Made by a program: the position numbers and the translations under genes. A stretch of 64,000 nucleotides of DNA from Quillaja saponaria (taxonomy: Eukaryota; Streptophyta; Magnoliopsida; Fabales; Quillajaceae). Below the pieces are notes generated by a model, which worked only from the letters and a program-made list of their open reading frames with translations, was not told where the DNA came from and did not search any database. The stretch covers positions 25,579,652 through 25,643,651 of the forward strand of contig CM055613.1 of the NCBI GenBank assembly GCA_029379385.1. Direction: 5' to 3'. Shown piece after piece: positions 1 to 13,228 of this stretch (positions are counted from its first letter, which is position 1; every line of letters begins with the position of its first letter).

Positions 1-1172
1 GGGAAACATAAATGTTTGTGGGAACGAATAAGTCCTATAGTAAGTAACGGTTTCTCGTCTAGATTAACCTGGATGAATTTATGTTTACTTATGTGTTTAG
101 GCTATAAAACTTTAAAAATTGGGGCTTGAGTAGTAAAAAAGAAAATAATCCTTCTTTGGAGGAGCTGGGGATATCAATACGTCATTAGGGACAAATAAAA
201 CCTACAAGAACAAAAGTTTAATCGTTTGGATTAACCATAATGAATTTCTATATGTATATTAGGAATATAATATTAGTTCATGAAGGTACTGTTGAACTGT
301 CAAACTCTTTGAGCCGTCAAACTCTAAATAGGCTTGAAAAGTAAAGGGGAGTGTTGAGATTGGTAATTAGGTTTTATTTGTACAAGATTAGATTGAGCAT
401 TATATGCTCCATCTTGAGGGGGAGTATTAGGAATATAATATTATTGTATTGTGTAGTCCCACATTGTTTAAATGTGGAAGTCTATATTTTATTATTTACT
501 ATAAATAAAGCTTATGGGTACAGGCTTTGAGATATCAACAATCCTTTCCTTATTCTATTTTATTTAACAATGTATATGCTTTCTAGGCTAGAAACTTTGA
601 ATATAGGAGTTTGGGGGATAAAATGGTAAAACAGTCCTTCACTTAACGAGTCGGGGATATTGGTTCTTCCATGGGAAGCAATAAAAACATCAAATTTTGG
701 GATTAAGAGGGAGAGTAAAATAGTCAAACAATGCTATATTTGACGAGTTGGGGGCATCGGGATGTCCGTGAGATGAAGAACACTAGTAGGAACAAATTGT
801 TTCTTGTTTTGATGAACAGTAAAGCTATTAGCCTTTTAATGAACCAGTGATAGTAGAATGTCTGTAGGGATGAATAAAACCTATAGGAGAAACTTGTTTC
901 TCGATTAGATCAACTAGAATTAATTTATGAATGTTTATGCTTTCGAGGCTAGACATTTTGAACATTAGAGTTTGGGGAACAAAATAGTAAAATAGTCATC
1001 CATTTGATGAGCTACGGTTACTAGGACGATTACGACCTATAAGCATAAATATTTCCTGTTTGGATCAAATATGATGAATTTAACCATGTTTATGCTAATG
1101 GCAAAGCAGTCCTTCATCTCACTAGCTAGAGATAGCGAGATGTCCAAGAGGACTAATAAGACCTGCATAAAT
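1..1172 (+). repeat. 165-bp minisatellite array, left part
   Basis: A degenerate tandem array. Each unit carries the landmarks GATGAATAAGACCTRTAGG, then TTTCTCGTTTGGATCAAC, then CTAGGCTAGAAACTTTGAA, then GGGGNAAAATAGTAAAATAG. The first landmark recurs near 23, 191, 674, 771, 868, 1032 and 1150; where the array is uninterrupted the spacing is close to 165 bp. It is broken by a small LTR relic at 257-569 and cut on the right by Ty3/gypsy element C, beyond which the same array resumes at 24061. No coding potential is seen. The same repeat family occurs inside the CACTA elements further right. Confidence 0.8.
257..569 (+). mobile_element. TRIM-like / copia-like LTR relic
   Basis: A 313-bp insertion in the minisatellite, flanked by a perfect 5-bp duplication ATGTA (252-256 and 570-574). 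The right LTR (425-569, about 145 bp) starts TATTAGGAATATAATATT, ends in AACA and contains TAGTCCCACATTG. A purine-rich tract, TTGAGGGGGAG, ends at 424 just before it. The left LTR keeps only its first 18 or so bases (257-274) before internal sequence begins, so most of the 5' LTR is deleted. The first dinucleotide is TA rather than TG. No coding sequence remains. The LTR size fits a terminal-repeat retrotransposon in miniature. Confidence 0.72.
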
Positions 1173-4100
1173 TGTCATACCCTTATATGCTATCTAGATA
1201 ATACACTACTACTTTTCATAACAATGTTATCCAAATAACATACAAAAACATTACAACATATCAACTCTAAAGCAAACTACCCTGTTGATGTACATTATGA
1301 CCAAAATATACAATGCTTCAAAATAACAATCCCGTAAAGCGAAAATTACTTTTCTAGTATAATAGGAACGATTTGAGATAATGATTGACCCTTACTAACC
1401 ATAATTCACACTTGTATAAACCTGTGCATCAATCTACGATAACACTTCAATTTATATCTGTTCGTACAACAAAGTAGTTAATTATATATGTACAAGAATA
1501 TTAGAATCCATCTTAGACAAGAATGAATCTAAATAATAGTTATAGCAAACCCACAAGTATTGGGGATATGGGTTCAGGGTTATCATTAACCAACGGATTT
1601 GGTAAAAAAAAATTACTGTACGCATATATCAACCTGTGAAATCCTATATTTCATACATATAAATCCCTGATAACCTACTCATATCTATCATATAGACGTG
1701 ACAAGAGCTATGTAATCATAATCTCGCTAAATACTCATGCCAAAATATTCATCAATATGATAGCTCAGTCCACCATATCATCACCAGGATTAACGATCTT
1801 ACTATGCTTTGAGTCATTGTCCTCAAAAGGCTCTTCCTCCATAGCCTCCACCTCAAACTCTATTACATTCTCCATAATTTGCTCCATCTCTGGAACCTTC
1901 TCGATCTTCTCAAATACTAGTACAGTAACAGAACCTTGCTGCACCACCTCCACGTCCTCCATAGGCATATCCACAATAAGAAGGCTAATAATAATGCACT
2001 CCCATGTCAAAAACATGTATTGATGTACAAGTGTATACAAACCCAACTTATGTACATGATACCACCACAATGCACTACCGTAAATATATTGCCACATCTC
2101 TATACAATCAATCTGAGAGATCGGTTTAAAAATAAATAAGACAAAAATCTCAGTAGATATATACATAAAACTTAAATAGGAAGGTGCTCAATTTTCACAA
2201 AATAAAAAATATGTAGTGTAAGAATGTATTTACAATTATGAATACTTTGGTCTATCCATAGGTTAAGCTACCCTGCCAAGGAGCTAGATCAGGGCTACAG
2301 AGTACTCACAGGGTTCAACATCCTATTAGTCTTGGATCTTAGACCAGTGGTATGATACAGAGTCATATCTTCGATGCACGAGCTATCTTATCACAAAAGC
2401 ATAGCACTGGCTTTTCGATGACACAAGAACCTACAACTGTTCATACTAACCAGTCCAACACACATTCCATAATTCTTAGTCACACAACCATGCAAATTTC
2501 ACATAAATACACGGGCATGAATTTTCATTATAATTCAGTAAGAATTACACACATGTATGATGCATGTTTACGATTAAGTTTTATGAGTAAAATGATAGTT
2601 ATTTATTTATGCAGGCCCAAAAATGCACATTTTATAGGATATATATACATATATATATCTACCTATCTATCAAAATTATACGAAAATAAATCACAAATTC
2701 TTCAATTTTTCCATGTGTCCAGTTGAAGTATGAAATAATCCAATATAGTTCAATTTATGTTAACAGTTCAAATACAGTCCTCAATTCCACAAGTTTGATT
2801 CAAAGTTCTCTGGTCTAATTCAATGTCCTGGGGTCCAAGTCAACTATTTAGGGACTGAAATCTTGCTTCATTTCCAAATCACCTCAAAGTCACCTTTTGG
2901 CCACACAACCTTTCCCATCCAAATTTTATACAATTTTCCATACAATTAACACAAGATCAATATGTAATCAATTAATAATCATAGAATTCAAAATCATCAT
3001 CAATTAACAAAAATTCTATCATTCTTCCATAATAAACCCTCTTGGCCTCCACTAACTTCTATATCAATGTCATATTATTCCATACAAAACCAATATATTT
3101 AGTATGTGAACATTGTACAATTTATACAATTCATAAAACCCTAAGAGAGTGATAAATTCACAAGAAAATCATGCATTTTCCCTTATACACCCTCTTGGCT
3201 ACCTTAGCATTTTCACACCAATTCATCCAAGTTGCAACATACACCAGTATATTCAAATAGATAGTAATCCAATAATCAACCTAACATCAAAACTTCAAGG
3301 GAATTAATTAAGTATAAACATTTTTCTTACCTAATTCTCTTGGCCTCCTCAAGTTTCTCAGTCTCTAAATCCTTGATATTACATGTAAGAGTAGAAGTGA
3401 ACTCAACACCCTTCAATTAGCCTAGGTTCCAAGTTTGAGATCAATCAGCGGAGTGTCAACTAAAGTAAAAAATTCTCTCTTTTATACCTCTCGGCCACCC
3501 TTGGAAATCTTGCTATCCAATTCTTGATGCCTCATGCAGTGCTATATTTGGATTCTACACCTTTCAATTAGCTTGTGTATTGAATTTTGCCATAATTCTC
3601 CAAGAATTGAACAAGTTATAGCTTTCTCTTTCTCTCCCTCACTTTCTTTCTCCTTTTCTCTGTATGACCGAATTCTAGCCTTGCAAACACTTTAGGCTCT
3701 TTTGGTTTAGCTTCCAGAAGAAGCTTTCATCATAATCCATGGTTTTGTAAGCAAAATCATGGGTTAGGCATTTATGTATGAAGTTCTCCTCAATTAGGTC
3801 TTAAAATTTTCCTTTTTCAATTCCACCCTTAATCCCATAATTTTATATTTTATCGATTTTTCACATTGTTTTCTAACCTATAATAGTCCCTAATATCATT
3901 TATTGATTACTAATTGCACCAATAAAACCTTAAAACAATTTAATCCTTAATTATATTATTAATGTCTATTTTCCACTATTTATTCCCAATTTTCAAGATT
4001 TATATTTCTTTACATACTAATTGATCGATATTCTATTGTAAATATTACAAAAATATTTCATATTCCTTTATATCCATTTCTTTCACTAAAAATAATATTT

Positions 4101-4344
4101 TAGCAAAGTTACCCTTTACCATATTTTCATGCAATAACTCATAGGTAATTAAATTCCTTTGTTAGTATTTCATGAAACATGAAAATTTCCATTCCCTTTT
4201 TAAAATTCATGCATTTTCTTATTTTACAAAAATAACATTTTTATTTCTTTTACATAGTTAAACTCATGTTAACTTTCTGCCTCGATACACTAAAAACTAC
4301 TTGTATACTTTATATACTATATATAGTTTTTCAAGGATATTATA
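1173..4344 (-). repeat. 3' LTR of Ty3/gypsy element C
   Basis: About 3.2 kb, collinear with 20921-24060 along its whole length. For example TTATATGCTATCTAG at the left end, the ACCTAATTCTCTTGGCC block near 3330 and the TATACTATATATAG block near 4315 all have counterparts. On the plus strand it starts TGTCATACCC and ends near GGATATTATA, where the other copy has GGATGCTACA. The two copies differ by many substitutions and small indels, so the insertion is not recent. Short open frames inside it (for example 1765-2166 and 2352-2726) are treated as chance. Confidence 0.83.
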
Positions 4345-4379
4345 GTACTATCTAAAATTTAATTTATTTCAAATAACTC

Positions 4380-5560
4380 AGGATATGCATTCCTCATGTC
4401 TTTTTCTCATTCCCAAGTGACATTTTCATTCATAAATCCCTTCCATTCCATTTTCACTAATGAAATCTTTTGATTCCTTGTCCGATGAATTATTCGATCT
4501 ATAATTTTCTAGGTTGAACCTTCATCTCCAAGTTGTCTTGTATCTTTTTTGGTTGATATAAAATTACATATGTTAGGTTTGGCATATATTTATTTAATCT
4601 TGATACATCATACGCATCATGCAAGTTCAACAAATTAGGTGGCAACACAATTTGATATGCTATTGGTCCCATTCTCCCAAGTACCTCTAATGGTCTTATG
4701 CACCTTGGACAGAGTTTCTTATCATTGTTCTTTTTGCAAGACAAATTACAGGTGTAACCTTTAGGAAAACATGATATTCAACTTCAATCTTATTCTATGA
4801 TCTGCATAACTCTTCCACTTTAAGCAGTCAACAAATTTTTCTTGACTTGTGCTATAAACTCTGTAGTTTTTCGTACCATATCAGGTCCTACTAATTTCAA
4901 CTCTCCTACCTCAGTCTAGCAAAACGGTGACCTACATTTCTTTCCATACAAGGCTTCGTAAGGTGCCATCTACAGACTTTGATGATAGGTATTATTATAT
5001 ACAAATTATGCTAAAGGTAAATAAGAATCCTAACCACCATTATCGTGTAGCACACTCACCCTTAGCACATCTTTCGATGTAAATCTCAAATTATGATCTG
5101 ACACAATACTTGTTGGTACTCCATGCAATCTTACTATCTCTTTCACATATAATTATGCCAATTTGTCCAAAAAAAAAAAGAAAATTTAAAGGGCAAAAAA
5201 TGATCAAATTTTATTAATATGTCTATAATTACCCATATCGCGTCATAACCATTCGACGTCCTTGGTTATCCTATGATGAAATCCATTAACACACTTTCCT
5301 ATTTCTATTCCAGAATATCTAACAATTGTAACAACCCCGTAAGTTTATGATGCTTGACCTTCACTCTCTGACATGTTAAACATCTCGATACATATTCTAT
5401 TATATCCCGCATCACCACATTCCACCAAAACTACTTTCTTAAATCTTTATACATCTTGGTAGCTCAGGGATGAATTGTGTACTTACTCTTATATGCATCA
5501 TCTAAAATTAACTGGTGAATACCAACATCTGTAGGTACATAAAGTTGATCTCAAAATTCA
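4380..5560 (-). pseudogene. Integrase and chromodomain-like tail of element C
   Basis: Minus-strand remnant of a Ty3/gypsy integrase. Reading leftwards: the zinc-binding HHCC region near 5330-5470 (a CLTCQRVKVKHH-like stretch), the core start near 5270, an HGVPTSIVSDH-like stretch near 5100, MAPYEALYGKKCRSP near 4930-4975, and the GPIAYQIVLPP...HDAYDVSRL motif of the C-terminal domain at 4570-4690. A chromodomain-like tail ending WKGFMNENVTWE follows at 4395-4450. Several in-frame stops and frameshifts interrupt it. The longest clean piece is 81 codons (4499-4744). The domain order is that of plant chromoviruses. It is non-functional. Confidence 0.8.
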
Positions 5561-5649
5561 ATCACACCAACTTCACTAATACTAAAATTTGTTGTCTCAC
5601 CTTATAAGACCTTCTACTTCACCTTCTCCAATTCTATATCTTCAAACAA

Positions 5650-7060
5650 AGCTTTTTTTATCCTTTGCCTTGAATATGACTGAATTCTCATATAAGACAA
5701 TCTTATTAACTCATAATTTTGATCAAGTACCTTGAAATTCAAATTCATAATAACCTATATTCCTTGTTCATAAGTGCATTCATATGACAAGATTGCCTAC
5801 TTAAAGCATCTATTGCCAGGTTTTCCTTATTAGGAAGATACTTTAATTCATAGTCATAATCCTTTAGAAATTCTATCTATTGCCACTGCCTTATATTCAG
5901 TTCTTTTTTATCAAACAGATATTTCAAACTTTTGTGATTGGTATATACTTCAAATTTCTTCTCCAAATGATATTGTTTCCAAATTATGAGTAAGATACTT
6001 TCTTCATTAGGTCTAAACTTCCTAGATACATACACCACCACTTTGCCTTGTTACATCAGAACATATCCTAAACCTCTTATAGAAGTACCACTATATACAA
6101 TAAAGCTTTATGAAAGGTTAGGAATGTTAAATATTGAGGCAGTTGTCAACCTTGTTTTCAGTTCCAAAAAGCTTTGCTCACACTTAGGTGCTCATTCTCA
6201 CTTCCCACCTTTCCTGGTCAATCTAGTGAGTGGCATAGTTATTTGAGAAAAATCCTTATACGAATCTTCTATAACAGCCAACCAAACCGAAGAAACTTCT
6301 AATTTTTGTAGTACTCTTTGGTGTATTATAAGCCAAAATTGCTTCTATTTTCTTTGGATCTACTGCTCCTTTTTTGTTTATCACATGGCCTAGAAATTAC
6401 ACCTCCTTCAATCAAAACCCAAACTTACTAAATTTGACGCACAACTTACATTTCTTCAACAAATCTAAGGCTAACTTCAAATGCTTCTCATGTTCCTCCT
6501 CATTCTTCAAGTATATTAAAATGCCATCAATAAGCACAATCACAAAATCAACTAAGTACGGTATGAATAATCTGTTCACCAGGTCCATAAAAAGTAGTCG
6601 GAGCATCAGTCAACCAAAATGGCATAGCTCAAATCTCATATTGCCCATATCGAGTTTTGAATGTATTACCAAATATCGTCCTCCTTAACCCTTAGTTAAT
6701 GATATCCTAACCTCAGAACAATTTTAGAAAACACCGATGCTCCTTACAACTAATCTAGTAAATCATCAATCCTATGAAAAGGATACTTATATTTGTTGTC
6801 ATTTTATTCAATTGTCTATAATCTATACACAATTGAATAGATCCATTCTTCTTCTCCACGAATTACATAAGCGATCTCCAAGTAGATACACTCAGTCTAA
6901 GGAGATATACTTAGTCTAATGTATACCTTGTCCAATAATTATTTGAGTTGTTTCTTTAGTTCTTCTAGCTCTATAGGTGCCATTCTATAAAGAGTTTTAG
7001 AAATATGCGCTATCCCTGGAATAAGATCGATTGCAAATTCTATTTCCTTATCAAGTGGCA
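5650..7060 (-). pseudogene. Reverse transcriptase and RNase H of element C
   Basis: Minus-strand pol remnant. RT lies at about 6240-7000 with CIDYRQLNKM near 6815-6845, a TRYGQYE-like stretch near 6650, and FMDLVNRLFIPYLVDFVIV near 6540-6590. The canonical Y/F-x-D-D catalytic motif reads L-I-D-G (codons at 6523-6531), so the second catalytic aspartate is lost. RNase H follows at about 5690-6240 with VVYVSRKFRPNEES, FEVYTNHKSLKYLF and ...AIDALSRQS near 5800. Stops occur in both domains. RNase H would degrade the RNA template during reverse transcription. Confidence 0.82.
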
Positions 7061-7229
7061 AACCTGGTAGATCATCTAGAAAAACTTCTTAATATTCTTT
7101 TACCACGGGAATATTTTCTTACTTTTTTTCTTCATGTTTAGTTTCCAAAACAAGAGCCAGATACCCTTCACATCCTTTCTTCAAAAGTTTCTTAGCTTAC
7201 AAAGGATAATAAGGGTAACCTCTTTTTTT

Positions 7230-7491
7230 TTACCTTCCATAGACATAACCGATATCAACACTGTCAGCTTTTCGGAATCTAATACTTGCTAACTAATTAA
7301 CCATTCCATTCCTAGAATTATGTCAAAATCATTCATCGGTAAACAAATTAAGTCTTGTAGACTTAACATTCCTTGTAACCCTAATTCAACATCCTTACAT
7401 GCCTCTTATGTTGCTTACTCGACCCTAAGTTAGTTTTTCCATCTCTAGGTTAAACGACATCTTACAGACTTCTAATGCTAATCTATCATTG
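7230..7491 (-). pseudogene. Distal half of element C protease
   Basis: The minus strand encodes the C-terminal half of a retrotransposon aspartic protease, including DFDIILGMEWL near 7300-7340, the usual end of plant Ty3/gypsy proteases. The upstream half, with the DTGAT active site, lies about 12 kb away at 19572-19640. The two halves are separated by solo LTR A and its 5-bp target duplication CATTG (7487-7491 and 19567-19571). If one duplication copy and the insert are ignored, the reading frame continues in phase, so the insertion hit an intact protease frame. Stops downstream show further decay. Confidence 0.8.
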
Positions 7492-10400
7492 TGTCATACC
7501 CCTCAAGGAGGCATGACTGGCCAAAAGATTGGATAACTAAACCTCCGTGGCCCTGACTTCAAAACAAAGTAACACACATGACTCTTAGCCCATCTAAAGG
7601 ATAAAAGTAACTTTTATAAAAAAAAAGTTCATTGTACAAGTTTACTTGTTGTAATAATTAACAAGTTACTAAAAAATTTTGGCAGAGGTCCCCAACAATA
7701 TGGAACATGCCTCAAAACACAAACACCTCTACTTATGATCGTACACAACAATAACACTGAGACAACAAGGAGCTTTACTCCATTCACATCCTAATCAAGA
7801 CAAATAACTAAACTCTTACATTATACCAAAATTAGACACCTCACTGTTCTAGTGTGACTGTAACTTTCATCCTTGACTACAAGTCTGAGATCTTGAAAAT
7901 ATCATGCCACACTCATTTGGTAAGTCCTAAGCTCGGCAACCCATGTACCAAACTCATGTCACTAAAAAAAAAATATCCATGAGAGCGAGGTGAGTTCTAT
8001 GGATTATGTGAGTGAAAAATCGTACCTAAAGGATACTAGCTTCAGTCAACACAAACGTATTACATATATAATAACCTCATGTAACGTTGTTTATACCTTA
8101 ATTCACATTACACTTATACATTTTAATCATCATAAATTCACAATTTACATAAAACACAAGATCACAAATCAATCAGAACCATAATATCACACATAACAAT
8201 CAAAGGGCCAACGAGTGACTCAGCTCTGCACAACATTATCACCCCCTACCAGGCATTTAGGCGCCCGCATAACAAATTGATCTCCGTACACAATCCATCC
8301 CACCGAGGCTAAGTACTTAATTTAAAAAAAATATTTATTAGAATAAAAAATTCTCATGATTTTAAATCATAACATCCTAGGTGCAATTGGATTTTTAATT
8401 TTGGAGATAAAAATCATTTTTCATAAAAACCTCACTTTGTTGGCTCTTATCAACCACAACCAATGTCAAACAAAGACACCAATATCAAACAAACATAATT
8501 CAAATAAATTATTGAAATACTCCACTTGCTTTTTTTCCACATGTCACGCATATTCAAATAAACATATAATTACACATACTAATCTAGCCTCTAAAGGCAG
8601 CAGTTAAACACTTACCATAACTTATTTCATTCATCACTCACACTTGCATCCACGCATCTCATCAGGTCCACATTAGAATCCTGAATTGAAATTCATATAC
8701 CCAAATAATATTTAGTTCAGAAACATTGTTGTTATAATATTTTAGTCACTAAGTTTATATCTTATCTTATATAGGTTTCTTTATGAAAGTTTTTCATTAA
8801 GCTATTACATGCCAATTAATATGAATTGAACTTTATGTGATAGGGTTAATAATGAAAAGACATTTTAAATGTCTTGACAAAGCATAGGGTAGGAAAAACC
8901 ATTAAAAAAGATACAAAGCACTTAGTGAGTTAGAAATGTTGAAACTGTCCAAACTTAGGGTTTGGACCAGTGTCTACTTTAATGGTCATATCTTTCTCTA
9001 CAAAATTATGAATCCAGTTTTGTAAAATTTATAAAATACTAGACACATATAAATTTATAATAGTATATTGTACTTTTTAGATTTGTATATTAATACAGTT
9101 TATCCTTTGAAGTTGCATCAAATTCTGCAAAACACAAAATTTTGACAGCTCTGACCTTACCTTAGTTAATTTAACATAACTTTTCCTAGGAAAAACAAAA
9201 TCCAATTCCTGTTTGTCGAGTTTATTAATAGACAAGTATATCTATCTTTATCATCTATAAAATTAGTCTTGAACCCACTCAATTCCTTACGTGAACCAAA
9301 AATAGGGCACCACGAATCTTGCTTAACCTAGCCAAAGTCTAACAACTATAACTAACAACATACTCGGAACCAAGCTACGAAATTTTGCAGACAATATTTC
9401 AAGACTATAAGCTCCATTTCACCTTTTGAAATCTTAATTTAATTCTGCCCTGAAGACACTAGAAATACAGAGTTTCTGTTACTCACAAAATCTGCCCCCT
9501 GCACCTCTTCAAAATCTACTTAACTCTCATTTTCCAATACATCCAAACTCCAATTCATATTCCTCACTTCAACACTAATTCACTAACATTACTCCTAATC
9601 CAATTAAATTCAAAGTTGTATTAGTGATTTAGAATCAATCAAGAGCTAAAGTTGACACTTTCTAATATCAATTCAACCAAGTTTTATTCATTATTTTATT
9701 ACTAGTTTGTCTCACCCTTTCCTAAAATTTGTACAACATAGTAATCCCACAACAAACCATAACATTTCCCTCTTCTGTCCACCATCACTTTGAAGCTTCA
9801 ATTCCCCTCCTAACTTTCTAAATTTCAAACCCCCCAATCAACATTATTGAAAATAAATCTTAGTTTTAAGGTTTAATCATCCACAGCCCATTCAAAATCA
9901 TGACCAACCCTTCAACCACACTAGGATTAACAACTAACTAAAAGACAAACAAAGGAGTAACTTAGACTTAAAGTAGGGAGAAATTTACCCCCTAACCAAA
10001 GAGTTGCTGGTCCTGCATCAAGGGTAGCAGACGGCAGCTTTGCTGCTTCCCTTAGCGGTGCTGCCCCTTCTTTACTTCTCATTACTGCCACTAATTGAAT
10101 GAAAAGAAAGTCAGGCAAGGCTGGCTGGCATTGATGTAGGAACTTTGCTGAAGTCCACACTATCTATTGCCCTGCTGAAACTTCAAAGCCAGCTGCTACT
10201 TACTTAGAGCTAAGACTGACCAAGGCACAACGAATAACTAAGAAGGAGATAAGAGGAATCAATAGACAAGAACAAAACAAAAAGGTAGCAGCAAAGTTGT
10301 TGTTGTTGCAGCAAACCATGTTGAATACCAGCCCCAAAATTCATCCAAAAACACTCCTCACAGGTTACACAAGAAAGGATAAAGGGAGGTTTACAAGGAT

Positions 10401-10499
10401 GTTGAAGGATGCTGCCAAGAAGAGTTCAACATAGGCTGCTACAAGGAAGGAAATCCCAATAGGCCATAGTAAGGAGATTTAGAGACAGAGCTATGGTAG

Positions 10500-11660
10500 T
10501 GTGATAACCTTATAATCTGATATGCAATTAATAGGTAATTTGAACTACTTTATTAATTTACTTGGATTCAATTTTTTTTATATAGGAATTGAATTTTAAA
10601 TGAAACTAATAAATATACATATATATATGTATATACATTATCTTTGAGACTAATGATTATTATATATAATGAAATAGGATAATATATGCCATCTATTTGA
10701 GGAACCAAATAATAATCATAAGTTATATTAAAATTAGTTTTTTTTATACCTATTCTACCCTTGCTTAACTGACCTAGACTTCTTGTTTTTTTCCTTCTTG
10801 TTTTAGCGGTGGTTGCTGAAGCTCATCCCTATTTTTTTCCTTAGTGTGGTGACGCTATCTCCTACCTTTGGAAATATAAATAGATAGAAAGCTTCTTATT
10901 CTCGTTGGGTGTGGGATTTGGTAAGGTAAGGTGAGGTGAGGTGAGGTGAAGTGAAGTAGGTCTCCTTACTTTCATCAATTTGGATGTGGCAGGGATTGAG
11001 TTGGTGGTCCACGGGTGCCGCTCGTTGAACAGGGTCTGGACTTGGTCCTGCATCAAATAGGCTGGCCGAAGTAGCTGTAGCTAGTTGGGCAGAGCAGCTG
11101 CATTTGACGGCCACTAGAGACACCTGCAAAAGCTATGGATTGTGGAGACGTTGGTGGCAGGGGTGTGGATTAGAGTAGCCATAAAAGGTAGTAACAATGG
11201 GGGTAGTTGCTATGTGAACTTGTTGTGTAATTGTGGAAGTGAATAAGTGATGATGGTGTGATTATGAGATGTGTTAGTAAGGAAAATAATAGGAGTATGG
11301 CAGCAAAGAGATCCTTGCTTTTCAGTCACTAATAAGTGTTTTCTTACTTAGTTGATATATGGTTATGATGGTTAAGTTTTTCTAGTATTTGTTGTGATAG
11401 TTAGGATGATGATAATAGGTGATTAGTTAATATTATGTAAGTAATAGAATAACATGAGTTAGGAAAAGGAAGTAGGAATTTAAAATGTGTACATAAAAAA
11501 TAATAATAATAATAATTAAGATAGTGTAGTTTAAGTTTAATAAAAGTTGAACAATAAGTCGATATGTAATTTTGATAAGTGAATCCTAAATAATGTACGA
11601 AATAAAAAGGAAAGATGTTACAAATGTTGAAAAGCATAGATACATATGAACAAGTAGGGA
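10500..11660 (+). repeat. Truncated 5' LTR of element B
   Basis: Starts TGTGATAACCTTATAATC and aligns with 16290-17403 through shared blocks such as GGCGGTGGTTGCTGAAGC, TTGGTGGTC and the terminal GAACAAGTAGGGA. The similarity stops abruptly at 11660. Gag-like coding sequence begins within about 30 bp, with no primer binding site or leader. The matching 3' LTR runs on for another 1.7 kb. A deletion from mid-LTR into gag is the simplest explanation. Confidence 0.76.
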
Positions 11661-11689
11661 CTAGATCATGTTCAAAGAACTGTAGCTAA

Positions 11690-13228
11690 CTTAGTTGGGA
11701 TTTTGGCTCAACAGTAGCAACCACCAGTAGCTCCCTTTGTACAGCATCAACAGGAGACAAACCCTTCAGCTCCAATTCATCATGATCGAGGGGTATTTAT
11801 GATGCTACACAACTTCAGGAATATGCAGCCATCGAGATTATCAGGGGTCGACCCAGCTCAGGATCCTTATGCTTTCCTAGAGGAGTTAGATAGATTGTGT
11901 ATAGCTTTGGGATGTGATCCCGTCTATGCAGTTGAGTTAGTTAGCTATCAGCTATATGATGTGGTTTATGATTAGTATAAGATATTAGTACAACAGTGGA
12001 TCGAGCCTACTTGATTAGCGTGGCTAGAGTTCAGCAGAGCTTTTGTGGATCGATTTTTACCTAAGAGCGCGCGAGATAAACATGCTGGTGATTTTGAAAG
12101 ATTGGTGCAAACTGAGGGTATATCAGTCGCGGAATATGAGACTTGATTTACTCAATTGTCCCGCTTTGCCCCCATCTTGCAGTAACGAAGCATATGAGGG
12201 TGAAGAGATTTGTGCAGGGTTTGAAGCACTATTTATTTAGATTAGTGTTTGTGTCTGATACTATGACTTATACATAGGCTGTTAATGCTGCCTACTGATT
12301 GGAGACCAGAGTGGTGGAGAGATAATTAGAGCGCGAGAGTCATAAAAAGGCAAGGCAAGAGGGTTCTTTGACCTCTAGAGCTGGCAGTTCATACAGGCAT
12401 GAGGGTGAATCTACCCATGGGAAGGGTTCATTCAAAGGAAGCTTTCAGCAAGGTAGAAGTCGGATGAGGCGGGGTTCAGAATCTCAGTTTCAGGGAGGTT
12501 CGTCTAGCGAACCTCGATCATATGAGTTTCCTATATGCTCTACTTGTGGCAATAGGCATACTAGGCAGTGTAGACTGGGGACAAGTGCATGCTTCAAATG
12601 CGAAGTGATGGATCACCATATTAGAAACTGTCCACTGTTGAGAGGTCAGTCCATTTCAATTGGAACTTCTTCTTTAGTTCAAGGTAGACCTCCACTTCCT
12701 GCAACACTTATGAGGCCTCTAGGGGTGCATGGTGGTTTCTCTAAGGGCTCTTCATTAGTAGGTAGTGGTCAAGCCCAAGTTTATGCTTTGAAGACTCAAG
12801 ATGCACAGGCTTCTAACGTAGTGGTATCAGGTAATTTGTTTGTTTTCTCCATTAGTGTAAAAGTATTATTTGATCTAAGATCTACTCATTCTTTCATCTC
12901 GCCATATTTTGCTTACCATGTGGGGAGAGTTATGAAGTCTCTTGAGATCCCTCTAGCGGTCTTAACTCCATTTAGGGAAACTATCCTAGCAGACCGGCAT
13001 ATATCTTGGTGTGAAGTTCTTGTAGGGGATGATAATTATCTGGCATACTTAATCATATTGGATATGATAGAATATGATATGATTCTAGGCATGGATTGGT
13101 TATTTGATCATCATGCTTTGGTAGACTGTCATGATAAGAGTGTTAAGTTCAATATTCCTGCCAAGCCATCTGTCATTGTGCAAGGGGATCAGAGTGAGGT
13201 TCCTCACAATTTAATTTTAACCATTTAG
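11690..13228 (+). pseudogene. Gag and protease of element B
   Basis: The gag capsid region is recognisable from about 11780 (RNMQPSRLSGVDPAQDPYAF) through 12110, with internal stops (near 11970 and 12012) and a frameshift. The longest open piece, 12368-13228, carries a first Cys-His cluster CSTCGNRHTRQC and a canonical CCHC knuckle CFKCEVMDHHIRNC (12590-12630), which binds RNA during packaging. The aspartic protease follows at about 12850-13170 with THSFISPYFAY and MIEYDMILGMDWL. The active-site triad expected as D-S/T-G reads D-L-R (Asp codon 12872-12874), so the protease would be dead. The N-terminus is lost in the 5' deletion. Confidence 0.84.

Noticed and set aside
1765..2726. Overlapping open frames of 60-133 codons on both strands
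   Set aside because: They are inside the LTR of element C and are not kept open in the other LTR copy (20921-24060).
10862..11129. Two overlapping minus-strand frames, with a similar one at 16653-16865
   Set aside because: They lie in LTRs of element B, overlap in different frames, and have no recognisable domain.
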